Source: Hermatobates lingyangjiaoensis (lineage: Eukaryota; Arthropoda; Insecta; Hemiptera; Hermatobatidae). Taken from it: DNA of 64,000 bases. The position numbers were made by a program, and so were the translations under genes. The stretch's first letter is position 1; the number at the start of each line of letters is the position of its first letter. The stretch covers positions 186,001 to 250,000 of the forward strand of contig JAPFBL010000255.1 in assembly GCA_026182355.1 (NCBI GenBank), in the 5' to 3' direction. Shown one piece after another: positions 31,101 through 44,370 of the stretch. A model generated the notes under the pieces. It made no database searches, was not told the origin of the DNA, and saw only the letters and a list, made by a program, of their open reading frames with translations.

Positions 31101-32379
31101 ATGTTGATATATTCGTATATAGACTATCTATCTTCCTAAAAAAATGTTAGTATAATAAAATTATTCGATAAACAAAAAAAATTGAATGTAAAACATATTT
31201 TATTTAAAAAATATTAGATGCATATTAGACCAATTTTAAAATGAAACTTATCAATGAAAAAAAAAAACATTAAATAGGCAACCTATAGATCAAAAAGTTA
31301 AACATTCCATAGGATCAAACGAAATTAGTATTAAACGATATACACTCTATTGTAGTTATTTGTAATTAAGGAGAAAGGAACGTAGATGACTGATGTGAGG
31401 GCCAGAAAGGAGAGAGAGAGTGAGAGAGCCCTGTGGTAAAGCACCTGCTTCAACAGGGATATATTAATGTATCGCCTGTCATCCCTTCCATTCCAAATTG
31501 AAGGCAATTTGTTTAGAAGAAGCACTCAAGTCTACCTTTAAGTAGAAGATCCTAATTCAGTGACTTCTTATCACACACGTACTCCCTATTTATCATGAAG
31601 GTTTAAATATTAGTCACTGATATAAATGTAGAACCCTTAAATGACTGATATCAGTAAATTTCTATCTTTACTTCCATTTAATGTTGTATCAATATTTTAG
31701 AAATAATACCGTATTTTCCCGACTGTGACATATGTAATCAACGAGCTACTAATATTTCAGAGTGAACTATTCAGTTGCTGAAGATTATTATCCACTTTGT
31801 TAGACTTAATATTTTTAATTCACACAGAAGATAACGGAACGCAGTTGCTTAATAATGAATCCTTCACTTTTCTCATGATTTCAAATATCTCAACTGGTGT
31901 CAGTTTCTACATAAAAATTGTGGAATCTCAGCACCCGCCATTTCTAACGAATTTTGACAAATGATTAAACAAAAAATGTAATTATTCATTTTTCTTTGGA
32001 CTTGTAGACTGTATAGTTAGCGTAATATCTGTAGCCATTCCGTGGTTCGAACCAAAAAAATACAAATCTTATATATAAAACTATGGAGTTCAGAGTTGTA
32101 TCAACGCGTTCTTTGACTGTTAAACACATGTCTGAAATAACACACTGCATGCTAATGAAAGGTATTTTCTTTACACATTACGTCTATTGTGCTTAAAAAA
32201 ATTGTATCATAGTTAAAATTTATGTCCAAAGAAAGTTTGATGCTGTATCATTTAGGTTGTTATCAAGTTCATGCATATCCTTTACAATTGAATGTTTGAT
32301 TCTTTTACAAAATATCAATAGAATAATTAAAAATTTTCTAAAAAAGCACTCCCACTGTTAATAGTTCCAAAATTAATAA

Positions 32380-32510
32380 AAAAATTGACTAAAAATAACG
32401 CTTTTTTTCGTAAAATATACGACTATTATTCTATATTTTATCATTTAATGGTAGATCACATCTTTATAACGCCAGTAGTAATTATTATTTAACGATTAAT
32501 AACATACGTA
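32380..32510. repeat. Dispersed repeat, copy 2
   Basis: Partner of the copy at 30960. It may be part of an element starting near TCTTATATATAAAAC at 32067, which resembles a Helitron 5' end. Confidence 0.75.
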
Positions 32511-32719
32511 TATTATTATACGTATATTTAAAACACATTCCCCACTGATCCCGAGAGCAGAGTGGTATTACAGATCCATGAATGAAAAAGCGTCAGTAGA
32601 AAAGTCTTTATTAAAGCTAAAGGATATTGTAACCAATTATAGAGTTATTTAATCAAAGAAGCCTTACTTAGATGTAGACTAAGTTGAATAATTTCAACAA
32701 TTATAATTTTTATAAAATA

Positions 32720-32745
32720 CTAGACTACCCTTGACCCGTTGGGTC
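32720..32745 (-). mobile_element. Helitron-like 3' terminus
   Basis: On the minus strand a GACCC-AAC-GGGTC hairpin is followed nine bases later by CTAG at 32720-32723, like the terminus at 9034. The body would extend to higher coordinates; its other end was not found. Confidence 0.4.
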
Positions 32746-33346
32746 ATCCATCACTCTCCTTTTTAATGCAATCATATTCACGTAAATGCATATAAACTAT
32801 AAATGACCCTACTGAGAGGTACATGTAACTGGTCATGTTGAAACACTGCTTTACCTAAATGAACTAAAACTTTCTGTAGAGTCTCTCCTTGAGACTTAGG
32901 AATAGTCATGGCAAATGCTAACTGAATTTGAAATTAACTCCATGAAAAAGAAATGTTGCCAAAATTAAGAGTAAATACGTTCAATCAACAACAAAAAATC
33001 GTCTAAACAACAATAAGATTCCAAAAATGGGACTAAGATCTTTCCTCGAAAAAAATTGGTTAGGTTTATTCTAAAACAGAAATAGATTTTACATCTGTAG
33101 TTAGTAATTTTACCTGACTTTTGTTGAGAGACTTTATTTTTCATTATTCTCTCTTTTTAATGACGCTATTTGTAGGGTCATGTATTACTCACTTTTTCTT
33201 TAATATTTATTTGAATGATCCATTAGAAACTGAAATTAACAGGTATTCCGAGTTTCACCTGTGCGCAACATCAAAGGCTTCATCTTTAGTTGACTTATAT
33301 ACATAAAACATCATTTATATTAGGTTTTGGAAGTGTATTGTAAGAA

Positions 33347-33415
33347 AGCCTCCATAGCCCAGAGCATGGTTCGTTGGATTTCCATTGCAAAGGTTGTGGG
33401 TTCGAATTCCACAAA
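33347..33415 (+). repeat. tRNA-like sequence (SINE head or pseudo-tRNA)
   Basis: Box A-like TAGCCCAGAGCATGG and a T arm GTGGGTTCGAATTCCAC stand at tRNA spacing. The anticodon arm is imperfect and no acceptor stem closes, so it is not a functional tRNA. Confidence 0.5.
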
Positions 33416-34134
33416 ATGATGTATATTTTATTATTTATTCATACAATGCACGGTGGCAATATATAGATATAGATGATAAAAGAGTAATAAAAAAGGTAAA
33501 GGACTGGTTAGGGAGCATTTGGCACAAAAGCATGATGAGTGGAGTGAGATCGGTGGAAGACGGGAAGGGTTAGTGTAGGACTTGACGCGCTGTCCTCACA
33601 AGAATGCACCCGGCCACACGCTCTGTCAACACATACAATCCTCCCTGACAGCTTCTCCCCTCTCTTCACAGCTTCCTTTCCTTCAATCAACACTGTCTTA
33701 CATTAAATCACATCGACTTTTTCCCTTTAAAAATATTCCTTCTAAGTATTATTGTTCCTCATTTATTACATGTTTTTAATGACATTATTTGTCATTTAAG
33801 TAAATCTATAATAACAAAAAAAAACAAGCTTTTGTTTGCCTTATAGAAATTATGTTTGTTTGTCGTAGTTAAAAGTATTTCTGTGCTGCTATTTTAAAGA
33901 GAACACTTCGAGTTTTGAAGTTTCACACTTCGGGTGTGAAGCATGGGCCAAAGTGTTATTCAATTACCAACTAACAAAAAACGATTAAACTAATACCAGT
34001 TAAACAAAATACAATCAGCAAATTCCAGTCAAAACAAAACCTCACTAACAATGATGATATAATAAATTGCGAATCACAGCGAGAAATTAGTGTAACTGGA
34101 TAGTTACGAGTATTATAATTACTTTTCTTTAGAC

Positions 34135-34225
34135 AGACTGACTACAGATTTTGATGCATGTGGTGCCTTCAGGTGGAGCATGCTGTTCTCTGACAATAAA
34201 AAAAAAAAAGACTGACTACAGATTT
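34135..34225 (+). mobile_element. Short poly(A) retro-insert with 17-bp target duplication
   Basis: The 17-base sequence AGACTGACTACAGATTT occurs at 34135-34151 and exactly again at 34209-34225. Between them lie about 45 bases ending CTGACAAT and a run of A. This is the mark of LINE-mediated retroposition. The source RNA was not recognised. Confidence 0.85.
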
Positions 34226-35079
34226 GGCTAAGACATAATATTATTTCAATATATCCGTGCAATTTAAATACTTCTTAAATAAACATAATTAAACCATGTC
34301 TTAAGAAAGCTCAATTATCTACTGAACCAGAGGAAATGAACTAAAACAGGATTGTGAAAAAAGAGATGCATGCATGCTAATAAAACAGCCGAAAAAAAAC
34401 TGTTCCGATTAAGGCAGAAATGAAAATAGCCTCAAATGAGCCCACTGAAGAATCTTAACAGATTAACTCAACAACGTGACAGACAAAGTAACAACCAGGC
34501 AGTTAAAGTTAAATTATCAGAATAATAAAGGCTTGGCATTTACTCCATCACATAATGTTTATGTTCCGGAATACTTCTATGGCAAAATAAGCAAATAATG
34601 CTATTTATCAGTTTTCTGATTCAAGAAATTTCTTACTTGGAAAATGATAAGAGTGGGATTAAATTGATGTTGTGACAATGCTTACCAGCATTGCGTACAC
34701 ACCCTCTAATAATTGTATAATAGAAATGATAGAATTTTAAACATTAAAGTGAACACAACTTCTAGTAAATTGACTTTGCCTCAATGGGTGCAATTTATGC
34801 ATGCATAATAAATTACTATTATTTATGCATGCATAAATAAATACAACTTGACAATGTAGCTTGATGTGGACCTTATTAGTACAAACGACACAGTCAAATA
34901 TATTAAGAAATTACACTTTACACCCAACAAATGGATTATAATGAAAATTCCCTCAAGTTGGTGTGTGTGCGTCACTTCCTAATTAGTACTATTACCTTTA
35001 TTATTATATTCAAATACCTTTAAAACACTGAATCACAAAGTTAGATTATTAATGATGAATTTTAATATAAACATTAAAA

Positions 35080-35290
35080 TACCCACACTTACAGCCTTTC
35101 ACTTTTTAGTGATGTCCTAAGGGAGGAAGTGTGGCTCATTTATTATTCGGCTCACATGCCACATTACTGGGTCCATGTCTACATTGGGAGTCCTACATTT
35201 CTCCCAAACTCAAGTGTATTTAGAGTAGGTACCTTTAACAAATAGCTGACGTAACAGGATTCAAGATGGATTGAGACATCAAACATACTC
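35080..35290 (-). mobile_element. Old SINE relic
   Basis: TACATTGGGAGTCCTA and AGTAGGTACCTTTAACA match the tail and body of the local SINE in reverse orientation. No head is visible. Confidence 0.5.
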
Positions 35291-36879
35291 TTCTTCAAAC
35301 TTTCTATCGCGCTATTAAAAAATCACTTCAAAAACGAATTGTGTTTTGTAATACATGATAAATTCAAAAAAAGCTCATTTGCTGAGACTGTTTCCTTAAT
35401 ATTTAAGTTCGATATTTTTTTTTTTTTTTTTTTGATTTCCAGAAGCAAACTAACAATATCTAGACAACCCACTGGACAAAAAAGTAATGTTAGACTAAAT
35501 TAGGTTATAAAGTTACACTTAACCTCAGACGAAACTAGATCCCTTTTTTTTGTTTAATTAGACTGCGGTCCACAAAGCATATTGATGTGGAGTATTTCTT
35601 TTCTTTTGATATCATTATAACTAGTTATTCTTATTCGTAATTAATCCTAATTCTACAATTTGGTATTATAACCTTGGCTTATTTCCGCTATATTTAATTT
35701 TTATTTATCAAAATATAATTTAAAAGAGTAATTAGAACTAATGGTTTACTGCATCATTAGGAAAACTTTTCGCTTTGAAGGTTACATACATAATTTTACT
35801 GTTTTAAAGGATGTCAAAGTTATTGGTTACAAAAATTAATGTTTAAAACTGACAATGGTGATTAAATATTAAAATTATTAAGTTATACTAATATATTTTT
35901 AATATAGTTATTCAAAATTCACATTAATTTTAAAAATTTAGTAACTGTATGAGCAACAAAACAATTTGCAGTGAGAATAATATATTTGCAGTTTTTTAGC
36001 AGTTGTTTGTTTGATTGAGCTAACTCTTAGCATGAAACGTTTAAATATATGAGAAATTTTTGTTTTATTTTTTCACTTATTAGGGTACCACCAAATAAAG
36101 GAGTTTATCGTTCATCTGTTTTCTTATACAAGTTGCTGGTATACAGTGCAGTTTTGAGACTACAGATATTTCAAAATGCATAATATACTGAATAATATAA
36201 TATAACAAATGACAAAAAATTTGGAATGTCACTTAGAAACTGATACAGAAAATGCTCGCAAAAAGTTCATATCAATAAAAACAATATTATTTATTTCTCA
36301 ATTTTGAATCTTTTCTCTGTGTAGAAGCAACAATCTCCTCAAGCATAGCAAAAATACAATGTTTTCTTTTCATTAAGCAGTTAATATCTATTGCATTGTC
36401 ATGAATGAGTTTTTATGCATTTTCATCTGCCACAGGAAATAGAGTCACAAATAAATTTGAACAATTTCAATCCAAAGTATTTTTTATTTTCATTGCAATG
36501 AACCAATTGCTTTTAATTTAATATTGGAATTTAACAACTAACACAAAATAATTTTATTCGCATGATAATTGAATTCATTATTTTCGATTATGAATTCAAT
36601 AAGAAATTATTGTTTGCAATAAATAACTAAGTTTGCAAATCAGTTGCAAAAGTAAAAACTGTATTTAACAGAATATTTAATGCTTAAACAAAATTACCTT
36701 CTAAAATTTCACCAAATTTTAAGATGCATTACACATGATAAAAAAAGTTCTATCAATTTTTCATACATACTAAAATCAATTAAAAAAAAATAGAAAGAAA
36801 TCAATTATTACGTTAGTCATTTTGATATTATCCAAACTTTCTAGAACGGGATTTTATAATTACACTATAATTAAAAAAG

Positions 36880-36985
36880 AAAAGAAAGTAAATAGGAAGA
36901 TAGAGAAAGAGAGAGTGGGAGAGAGGCAGAGAGGGGAGAGTGAGATTGAATGAAAGATACGAAGAGAAAGGTTTGCTTTTTTTTG
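36880..36985 (+). repeat. Purine-rich low-complexity tract
   Basis: About 100 bases of almost pure A/G (GAGAGAGAG-like) with no coding content. Confidence 0.85.
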
Positions 36986-37639
36986 GAATTAAAAAGTAGA
37001 AAGAATTGTTCTTGATGAAATTCTAAATTAGATTAAGCAAAACATTTGTAATGATGTTTTATTTAAATAATTTTCATTGAACAGTTTACTATAAAAAAGC
37101 TTTATTGAAATATTCAAAAAATATTGAAAAATGTGATGAGTGCCTGTGCTAGCTAAGGGCCATGTTTGCTATCCCATTTATACCATTTTAAAAGCATTTA
37201 GAATCCTCCAAGAAGAACTTACGACCAATGGTTGTAACTTATAAGCAGCAATGGTAAATAGTACATTGCTATATACATACGATATGTTCAGAAACACAAA
37301 CAAGTCACGCCCACACTATCAATATTGTTCACGCGAGACACTCATTTTTGTTTCTGACGTCCTGATTCGATGTTACCTCTTGGTTCTTTTCATTTGATCT
37401 CAAATAGTACCCTGTGTTAGTTTTGAAGTGTTTTACAATTTTCCAATTCTAACTCAAAATTGTTTTCAAAAATTTTTTCTTTTCAAAATTCTTCTCAGTA
37501 TTATGTTAAAAAGGGCTTAATTATTATACATTTTGCCTTAAAATCCAAGGAAAGATAAACACAGGAATAAACAAATATTGATTTTTTTTTTTGTTTCAGT
37601 AACTTCAGTAACGCTTTGGTTTATCAGTTACTATGGTAT

Positions 37640-37740
37640 TTACTCATGTTGAGTAATCAAAGAAAAGGTTTCTTCAAAAAATAATTTTTTATTAAACCAA
37701 CATTTCGGACATGTAGTGTTCTTTTTAAAGTTACAATACA
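37640..37740 (-). mobile_element. Hammerhead-repeat fragment
   Basis: Minus strand: AAGAACACTACATGTCCGAAATGTTGG keeps stem II, GAA and an AUGU half-stem III. The CUGANGA box is lost. Related to the CUGAGGA family. Confidence 0.5.
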
Positions 37741-38050
37741 AACATATTTGTATTCTATGTTGAATAGATTTGGTTTTGTATTGTAGCAAACTAAATGTAC
37801 GTTACAAACAAACTGTAACGATTAGAAGCATATCAATTTAAAAATAATTATTAATAAACAAATTGAAATGAGGAAAATCAAAGGATTGCATTGCTACTTT
37901 TCAGGAGTATGAAGAAGACGGGAAAGGAGGATGGATTGAGTAAAAGTAAATCGTGTTTCTTTAGGGAGTTTGAGGGGAAGTGGCGGGGGTGGTTAGGAGC
38001 AAAAAAAAACTATTCATGTGGGAGATGTAGGTCATGTTTACATAATGCTA

Positions 38051-38371
38051 GGTTAGGTTGCAGTGGTACTTCCACAAGAGAACACACGTAGGCCGAGCAT
38101 TGGCGATTTGATATACCATAAAATGAAGATTGATTCTACAGTGGGAGTACTAAATTTTGCCTAACTGAAAAATGTATTTAGAGTAGGGATCTTTAACGAG
38201 TTACCTGACATCGTACAGGCTCGGGACCGACGGTTTAACGTCCTTCTCCGAGGGACGACGTGCTTAGATTTATTCACCTCCCGCGTGAATAAATCGAGGG
38301 CCAGGTGAGGATCGAACCCCGGTCCTATCAGTCCAGAGGCAAGCACGTAACCACTGAGCTAGCCTGGCCCC
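38051..38371 (-). mobile_element. tRNA-derived SINE with 14-bp target duplication
   Basis: Minus strand: box A AGCTCAGTGG, box B GGTTCGATCC, then the conserved body (CGGAGAAGGACG). Direct repeats TTTACATAATGCTA at 38037-38050 and 38372-38385 mark the insertion exactly, giving a 321-bp element. It shares a long tail (CTCTTGTGGAAGTACCACTG) with the copy at 51463. Confidence 0.9.
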
Positions 38372-38650
38372 TTTACATAATGCTAATAGGCCAGAGAACA
38401 CTGCAAAGACTTTAAATCATAACGTGTTATTTATTATGTATTTTAATACATTTAATAATGTATTAATAATGTATCTCATGTAAACTCAATATTCAACCTA
38501 TATTACAGAGTAATAAAGACCCAGCAAAAATGTTTGAACTGGGTTCTATAGAGAACTGGAGTGAAGTAGACATAGCCTCACAGTGGTAAATTCGTCAGTC
38601 TGCATTACTAAACTAAACACCAGAAAGGAAGAAAACAGCTTTAAATTCAA

Positions 38651-38831
38651 ATGAATGGAACATACGTATCCACCAAATAAATGCTACGTATAAATACTCC
38701 AATGTAAGTAGTATACCAATGGAACATACGTTCCACCAAATAAATACTCTAATGTATGTAGTATACCAATGGAAAATACGTATCCAACAAATAAATGCTA
38801 CGTATAAATACTCCAATGTAAGTAGAATAAT
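38651..38831. repeat. Three-copy minisatellite
   Basis: About 50- to 64-base units starting AATGGAACATACGTATCC and containing CCAAATAAATGCTACG, three copies with small deletions. Confidence 0.88.
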
Positions 38832-39424
38832 CATGTATAACCAATAAATCTAATTCTTCAAGATGGATATGCTAAATATTGTTTTGTTAGGAAGTCTTTT
38901 TATGAGGAATTTGATAATTTACTGGTAAAACCACTTAACCGTTATGTCTTAAGAAACTGAAGGGAATCTGACCTCATCCAACTCATACTTATAATTAGAC
39001 AATTATTCTATTATTTAATATACAGACCTATTTTCATTTCATAAATATTGATTTTATAAAAAGAAATATATATTAATGCATGATTTTAAATGAATTACAT
39101 CTAGTGGTACCTAACTATAAATAAAATTTTCATTATTTGTAAATAATAATAAATAAATCAAACTAATATAAATTATATAGTTTAGGAGGCTTTAAGTAAA
39201 AATTAATTCCTTTAAGAAATTAATTTACTAACTAAATTCATTAAATTGACCACGATATGGAAATGTTTTAAGTTAACATATGTAAATACGTGGCTTTAAG
39301 AACATTTCTTTGGAACAAAAATGAAAAATATAAACAAAAACTTGTTGAGTTTTAATTTTGTTTGATTTTTTGTTATTTGATCTTCATTTACATTATATTA
39401 GACTTCTGTTACAGTATAGTGTAA

Positions 39425-39585
39425 AGTAAAAACCCAACTTCGTCAGTTGGGTTTTTGACTCTGACGAAGACCGCTTGTTACGGTTGAAAGATCTTAGTCT
39501 TGTTTTCCCATTTTCTTATTGTGGTTTGATCATTGATTGTTATTTCACGTGTTTATGTGAAATCTTTTTATATATATATATATGC
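39425..39585 (+). mobile_element. GACU-type hammerhead repeat, single arm with tail
   Basis: A terminal hairpin AACCCAACTTCGTCAGTTGGGTT precedes the ribozyme. The family tail with TTGTGGTTTGATCATTG and TTTCACGTGTTTATGTG follows, ending at (TA)n. Confidence 0.75.
39457..39499 (+). ncRNA. Hammerhead ribozyme, GACU/AGUC type, intact
   Basis: GACU (39457-39460) pairs with AGUC (39496-39499). CUGACGA (39461-39467), extra A39468, stem II GACC/GGUU, GAA (39486-39488), AGAUCU (39489-39494), H17 = U39495. It matches the copy at 4369 at every core position. Confidence 0.76.
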
Positions 39586-39844
39586 TTGGGAAATTTTATT
39601 AATAAAAAAAGAGATTAGAGTAATTATGTAAAACTGTTAAAGTGAAGTTATTTAAATTGATTACTTTCAATTAATTTTCAAAGCCAATAATGATAATAAC
39701 AAGGCCATAATAACAAAGTTGATATAACAGTAATAAAACATGGGACAGGTTAGTGTAAACACAGGGCTCTTTGAAGACAGTGATTTATGCCTATGTGGTC
39801 TGAAAGGACTCATTGTGGTGCAACAATAGGTGGTTATGTTAACA

Positions 39845-40095
39845 ACTCAATGCTTTAACAATGGGACATGAGTCGGTAATGAGGCCGATGATTCGATACA
39901 TTTTATACCGAGGGTCACCCACATATGTGGACTCGGCCAGATGAAACGCCTCAGGCTCTTCTTAACTACAATGGCAACAGTACTGGTAACATCACTTGAA
40001 AACAAATTCACCAAGTCCAACCGTACAATATCAGCAATGATGCTTCTTATAATTACTATCAACCTCAGTATATGAAGTTTTGAAATAATCACAAT
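39845..40095 (-). other. Unclassified open-frame block
   Basis: An 81-codon minus frame includes SLRRFIWPSPHMWVTLG. It may be an old repeat-encoded remnant. No family could be named. Confidence 0.25.
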
Positions 40096-41279
40096 ATATT
40101 ATATATATAAAAAGGAAGGTACCATAATTTCAAACAAAAATAATAAAATTAGGAAAGAAAATATAATTCCAATCAATCTTTAGAGTTTAGAGTATAATAT
40201 TTAAAGAAAAAAATTCAGTTTCAATTTTTGAGATATTGAAAAATAAAAATAAGTATAATTATTAAAATTGATATTTCTGATAAATATTTTAAAGTAATGG
40301 TGCTTTACGATAAAACATGACATTTAAGGAAATAAAATTACTCTCACGAAGTGTTTTTACACATTGTTATTATAAATGAGAGAGGGAAACACCATTTGAG
40401 GCGTATAGTATTAAAGAAAAAATCCTGTTGTTAAATAAAATAAAATGTATTTTAACATACAAATATGTTTATTTATTTTTAGTAAAGTGTACTTCCATTA
40501 TTGCATAAAAGATAATTTATGCATAAAATAATGTTACCATAAAAACCCAATCTTATACGGTTTACTTAAGCTTTTTAGTAATCGTGTTACCGTAAGTAAC
40601 AACTTTTGAACATATTTTTTTGTTTGGAATACATATAAGAAATACTAGCAGTTATATTTTAATTTCTATTAAAGATTAACCTAGCGATAATATGTGGGTA
40701 AGAGCGTTCAGTAAATAATTAACATTACAGATTGTTTAGGAATATCAAGGTCAGGAGTAAATCATGGTGAGAGATATCTGTCGAGGAAGAGGATTCTGGG
40801 TGGGCTCTGAAATTCATGCCACGAGCAACGGCCTATACCAATTAACCACTTGGACAGAACAAGTTCATCCTCCCTCAAGACATGGAAATCACTATCATTC
40901 GAAGGCTTAATACTCACCCCAACTCTCTTTGCCAGATATACGAGAAAAAAGCACCAGTTCAACTTTAAATTTACAAACTAATAACAATTTAGAATAAACC
41001 GTTGATACCGACTTCTTTTTGAAACTCAAAACCATGCCAGGTAAAATGATTACATTTTGATATCATATATAAGTAATAATACAATATTACAACTATTTCG
41101 TTCAATAGACCATTAAAAGACGAAAGCTGTCTCAAAAGAATAAAAAGGACGTCAGCAAATACTTATATACAGATGATTGATAAATAAAGACTGATTCTAT
41201 TGAATATGAAAATATGTTTATGACACTATGTTATTTATGATAATGACATTTTTATAAACAGTTTTTTGAAACCTAAAAT

Positions 41280-41960
41280 AAATCGTTGGAATTACACAAA
41301 GAAAGGCCAACATTCAGCATTAGACAGACTTAATAATAACTGTTGAGTTCATTGAGAATAATGGAGCTATTCTGGTAATATGAGTCACCTGCTGCATTAG
41401 CAGTGCTTGTTCAATTATCCTAATTCGAACTTACTTGGACTATTCTAGCGACAAGTTATCATAGCTGAATTACAAGTTTAAAATATATAAGGGAGCAGGT
41501 AGTTATTAGTGCGAAATCAATGAGTCTGTGATGAAGTGTGCATTTAGAGTGAATGAATGTTTTGATTAGGAAGGTAGGGACAAGGCAGTGTTTATTGAGA
41601 AGGATATTACGAGGGAGGGGAGGCATAAATAACAGTGCGGGTTAGCATGAAGCAGGTTAATAAGTTGTCTGTGAAGTGAGGGACTGACAGGCCCCAGGTA
41701 CAGGGTCCATTAATCGAAACCTGGTGGGGTAATTAATAGAGCTTTGCTTTGCCTACCCCAGCGGGAATCCCGGTCAACAAGGAAGAACTCGGAGTCCAGA
41801 CGGCTAACAAAGGCGGCAGACTCTTTTGAACCCACCACAACTTTCAAAAGGGCCCTTTAAGATAAAATGTGGTTAAAGGCACCAGGCGCCACCTAACCTT
41901 TTATTATCTTCAGGGGCACAGAAAAAAAATAAAATAAAAACAACCGTGACTTTACGAGAC
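41280..41960. other. GC-elevated non-coding island
   Basis: Non-repetitive by eye and rich in transcription-factor-like motifs: AP-1-like TGAGTCA (41381-41387) next to CACCTGCTGC, homeodomain TAATTAATA, ACAAAG, and RUNX-like TGTGGTT (41868-41874). It ends in an A-rich run. Candidate intronic enhancer, by inference. Confidence 0.38.
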
Positions 41961-43949
41961 CTCCAGGTCTCTTGCCTGAAGAATTTTGACAATCAAAAGC
42001 AGTAGAAGATCAAATTTAGAAATATTCAATTCATTTTTTTATAGATTAATAACAAAATGATACACAATGGAATCTACTTATAAAATTATATTTCTGTTTA
42101 GATTCAAAATAAATATTTCTTGTGACATATCCAGCTATGAGCTAATACCAAAGGCTTTGATTACTGAACTTAAATTTGAATACTGTGTTATCATTATGAC
42201 TTCAACAATCATTAGGGCAATTACTTTCAATCTATTACTAAATACCATGTCTTCACCATTTATAGTACGATCAGTCTAAAAATCAATGAGGAACCAACAT
42301 TTATAAAACTCCCGGAAAAATAGGAAAACAAGTAAAATTACTACAATGTCTAGTAAAACAACAGAAAACAGTCAGAACAGACTTGTTAGCACAATAAAGG
42401 AAGAAATATAAGACTGCTAGATAATATATGAACTAGTTAAAAGGAATATAATAAAATGTTAATATTTTCAAACCTTCTTTTAAAGAGAGGTTAATAATAA
42501 CATATTTTTAACATTAAGAATTCAATAGCATAATATGTTATTTTTCTAGCATCTTTTGAAATGAAGAATTATAGAATAATAAGGTATGAATGAATAACAC
42601 TTAAAAGCTAAATAAAAAATCTGGAGTGGTCTGCACTCAACTTTACTATAAGTAAACTTAATATCAATATTCAAGGGTATATAATATATAATGTCTCATT
42701 TAAGCATAATGTAAACATTTAAATGGGAGATGCTTATTAGTCTTTCATTTCTGACGTAGTACAGATAGTGATTGATCGACTTATCAATATACAACCTCAT
42801 TTTTGTACATCCCACAGCTGATGCAAATAATCTCATTAGTATAACTGCAGCAGTAATAACATTTTTGAAAAGCCAAAGTGAAAATTTCTTGATACGAAAT
42901 AATCTCCTACAAGAGAACATGGCGTTTGTTCAAATAGCTAGTGGATTTCTTATATCGTTTAATTGACCTCCTTCTACATTGAATATTTAAGTCAAATTTT
43001 CAAATTTAAATCAGGAAAATACTCTTATTTTCTCTGAAAAACATCATAAACATTCAAGAAAAAATGTCGTTTTAAGATAATTTATAATTAAGGATATACA
43101 ATTATTACATTTATTAATCTTCAAAAGAAAAGTTTCCATTTTGAATTATGTTTTACATTTTTGGCCTTTTATAGAATTATTATACTGAGAATTTTATGGC
43201 TTCTTAGTATTTATTAAAATCATTTTCTTTCCCTTTTGTCGAAAATCATATATACCAATTCTCCCTGAGTGAGTGTTATCTTTTTTCCTGCGTTTTGTAC
43301 TCTGTTATAAGTTTGCTATGAATGTATATTTGGAAAAATTTATTAGTAATTAACCAATTTACATACTCAACTCAAAGTCGAAGCCACCTATTTAATATAA
43401 TTTAAGTCATTTTTAGTTGGGAGCTTCTAATTTTTGAAAATAATAAATATGAACTATAATACTAGAATAGTCTAATTTTATCTCAGTGGTTTTGCTCAAA
43501 CAATTTCCAAGTCAATGTAAACATTGTAAAAAAATATCAAAAATTCGACAAGTATAGCAGGTGTTCCCTTAGTCTAGGATAAACAAACAGTTTTTATAGC
43601 TTTATTGCTATTTCCCGTAATTAAAACTTCATGAATTTTTTTTTTATGAATTGCTAATTTTTTGTTCCATTTTCGGTCAAATTTTCATGAGTTTTTAATA
43701 AGCCGTTTAGCGTCAAAAAAACATTTTCTGAAAACAGAAATCGTGCTTAACGCCCCTTTCGGGAATGTAATTTTGAAAAAAATTATCTCAAATCATTTTC
43801 CATTTAATGTTCTATTTTTAAGCATAGTTTCATTTGGATCCGTCAAACGGTGTGGCTTGTATCGCTCTCACAATCTTTGAGATTGAATTATATGTCAAAA
43901 TTTTTACATTTTATTGAAAAAAAAAAAATATTTCCTGTTGTTTTAAAAT

Positions 43950-44015
43950 TCTGAATATATTTTTTGTTTGTTTCATTTGTAATCTGAATATATTTTTTGT
44001 TTGTTTCATTTGTAA
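43950..44015. repeat. 33-bp tandem duplication
   Basis: Two identical 33-base units of TCTGAATATATTTTTTG followed by TTTGTTTCATTTGTAA. Confidence 0.88.
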
Positions 44016-44069
44016 CCTTAAAGATAATGCCAAAATTTTAAATCTTTAGGGTTATCAGTTTAAAAGAAA

Positions 44070-44370
44070 AAAATGTTTTTTAAAAAAACGGTTTTTGACA
44101 AAAAAAAGTGACTTTCCCGTCATGCATAATTCTTCCCAAACAGTAGGGATCTTCTATGAGATCCATTTTCGTTTAAAATATCAACTTGATCGAACAAAGA
44201 TTCTGGACCATAGCGTGGTAACAAGCAATGCTAACACACTCACCCACCCACCCACACACACACAGACATCATTGAAAAAACTTCATAAAACGACTTTTGG
44301 GACCGTCAAAATCTCGAGATCGAATTTTTTCACTATCACTATACTTTACTTATAGTAAAGTAAAAAGGTA
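44070..44370. repeat. Probable dispersed-repeat end
   Basis: Contains CGTGGTAACAAGCAATGC, a CACACCCA-rich stretch, GACTTTTGGGACCGTC and a terminal CTTTACTTATAGTAAAG hairpin. It looks like a transposon 3' end, but no family could be assigned. Confidence 0.35.

Noticed and set aside
33347..33415. Functional tRNA gene
   Set aside because: The T arm is good but the acceptor stem does not close and the anticodon stem has a mismatch; called tRNA-like instead.
34795..34850. Palindrome around TTTATGCATGCATAA
   Set aside because: Short AT-rich inverted repeat without ribozyme core or TIR features; probably chance or minor hairpin.
38651..38831. CRISPR-like array
   Set aside because: Three irregular copies of one unit without unique spacers in a eukaryotic intron; a minisatellite.
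40762..40962. 66-codon minus frame considered as an LN-domain exon
   Set aside because: No match to LN sequence features and no fitting splice phase.
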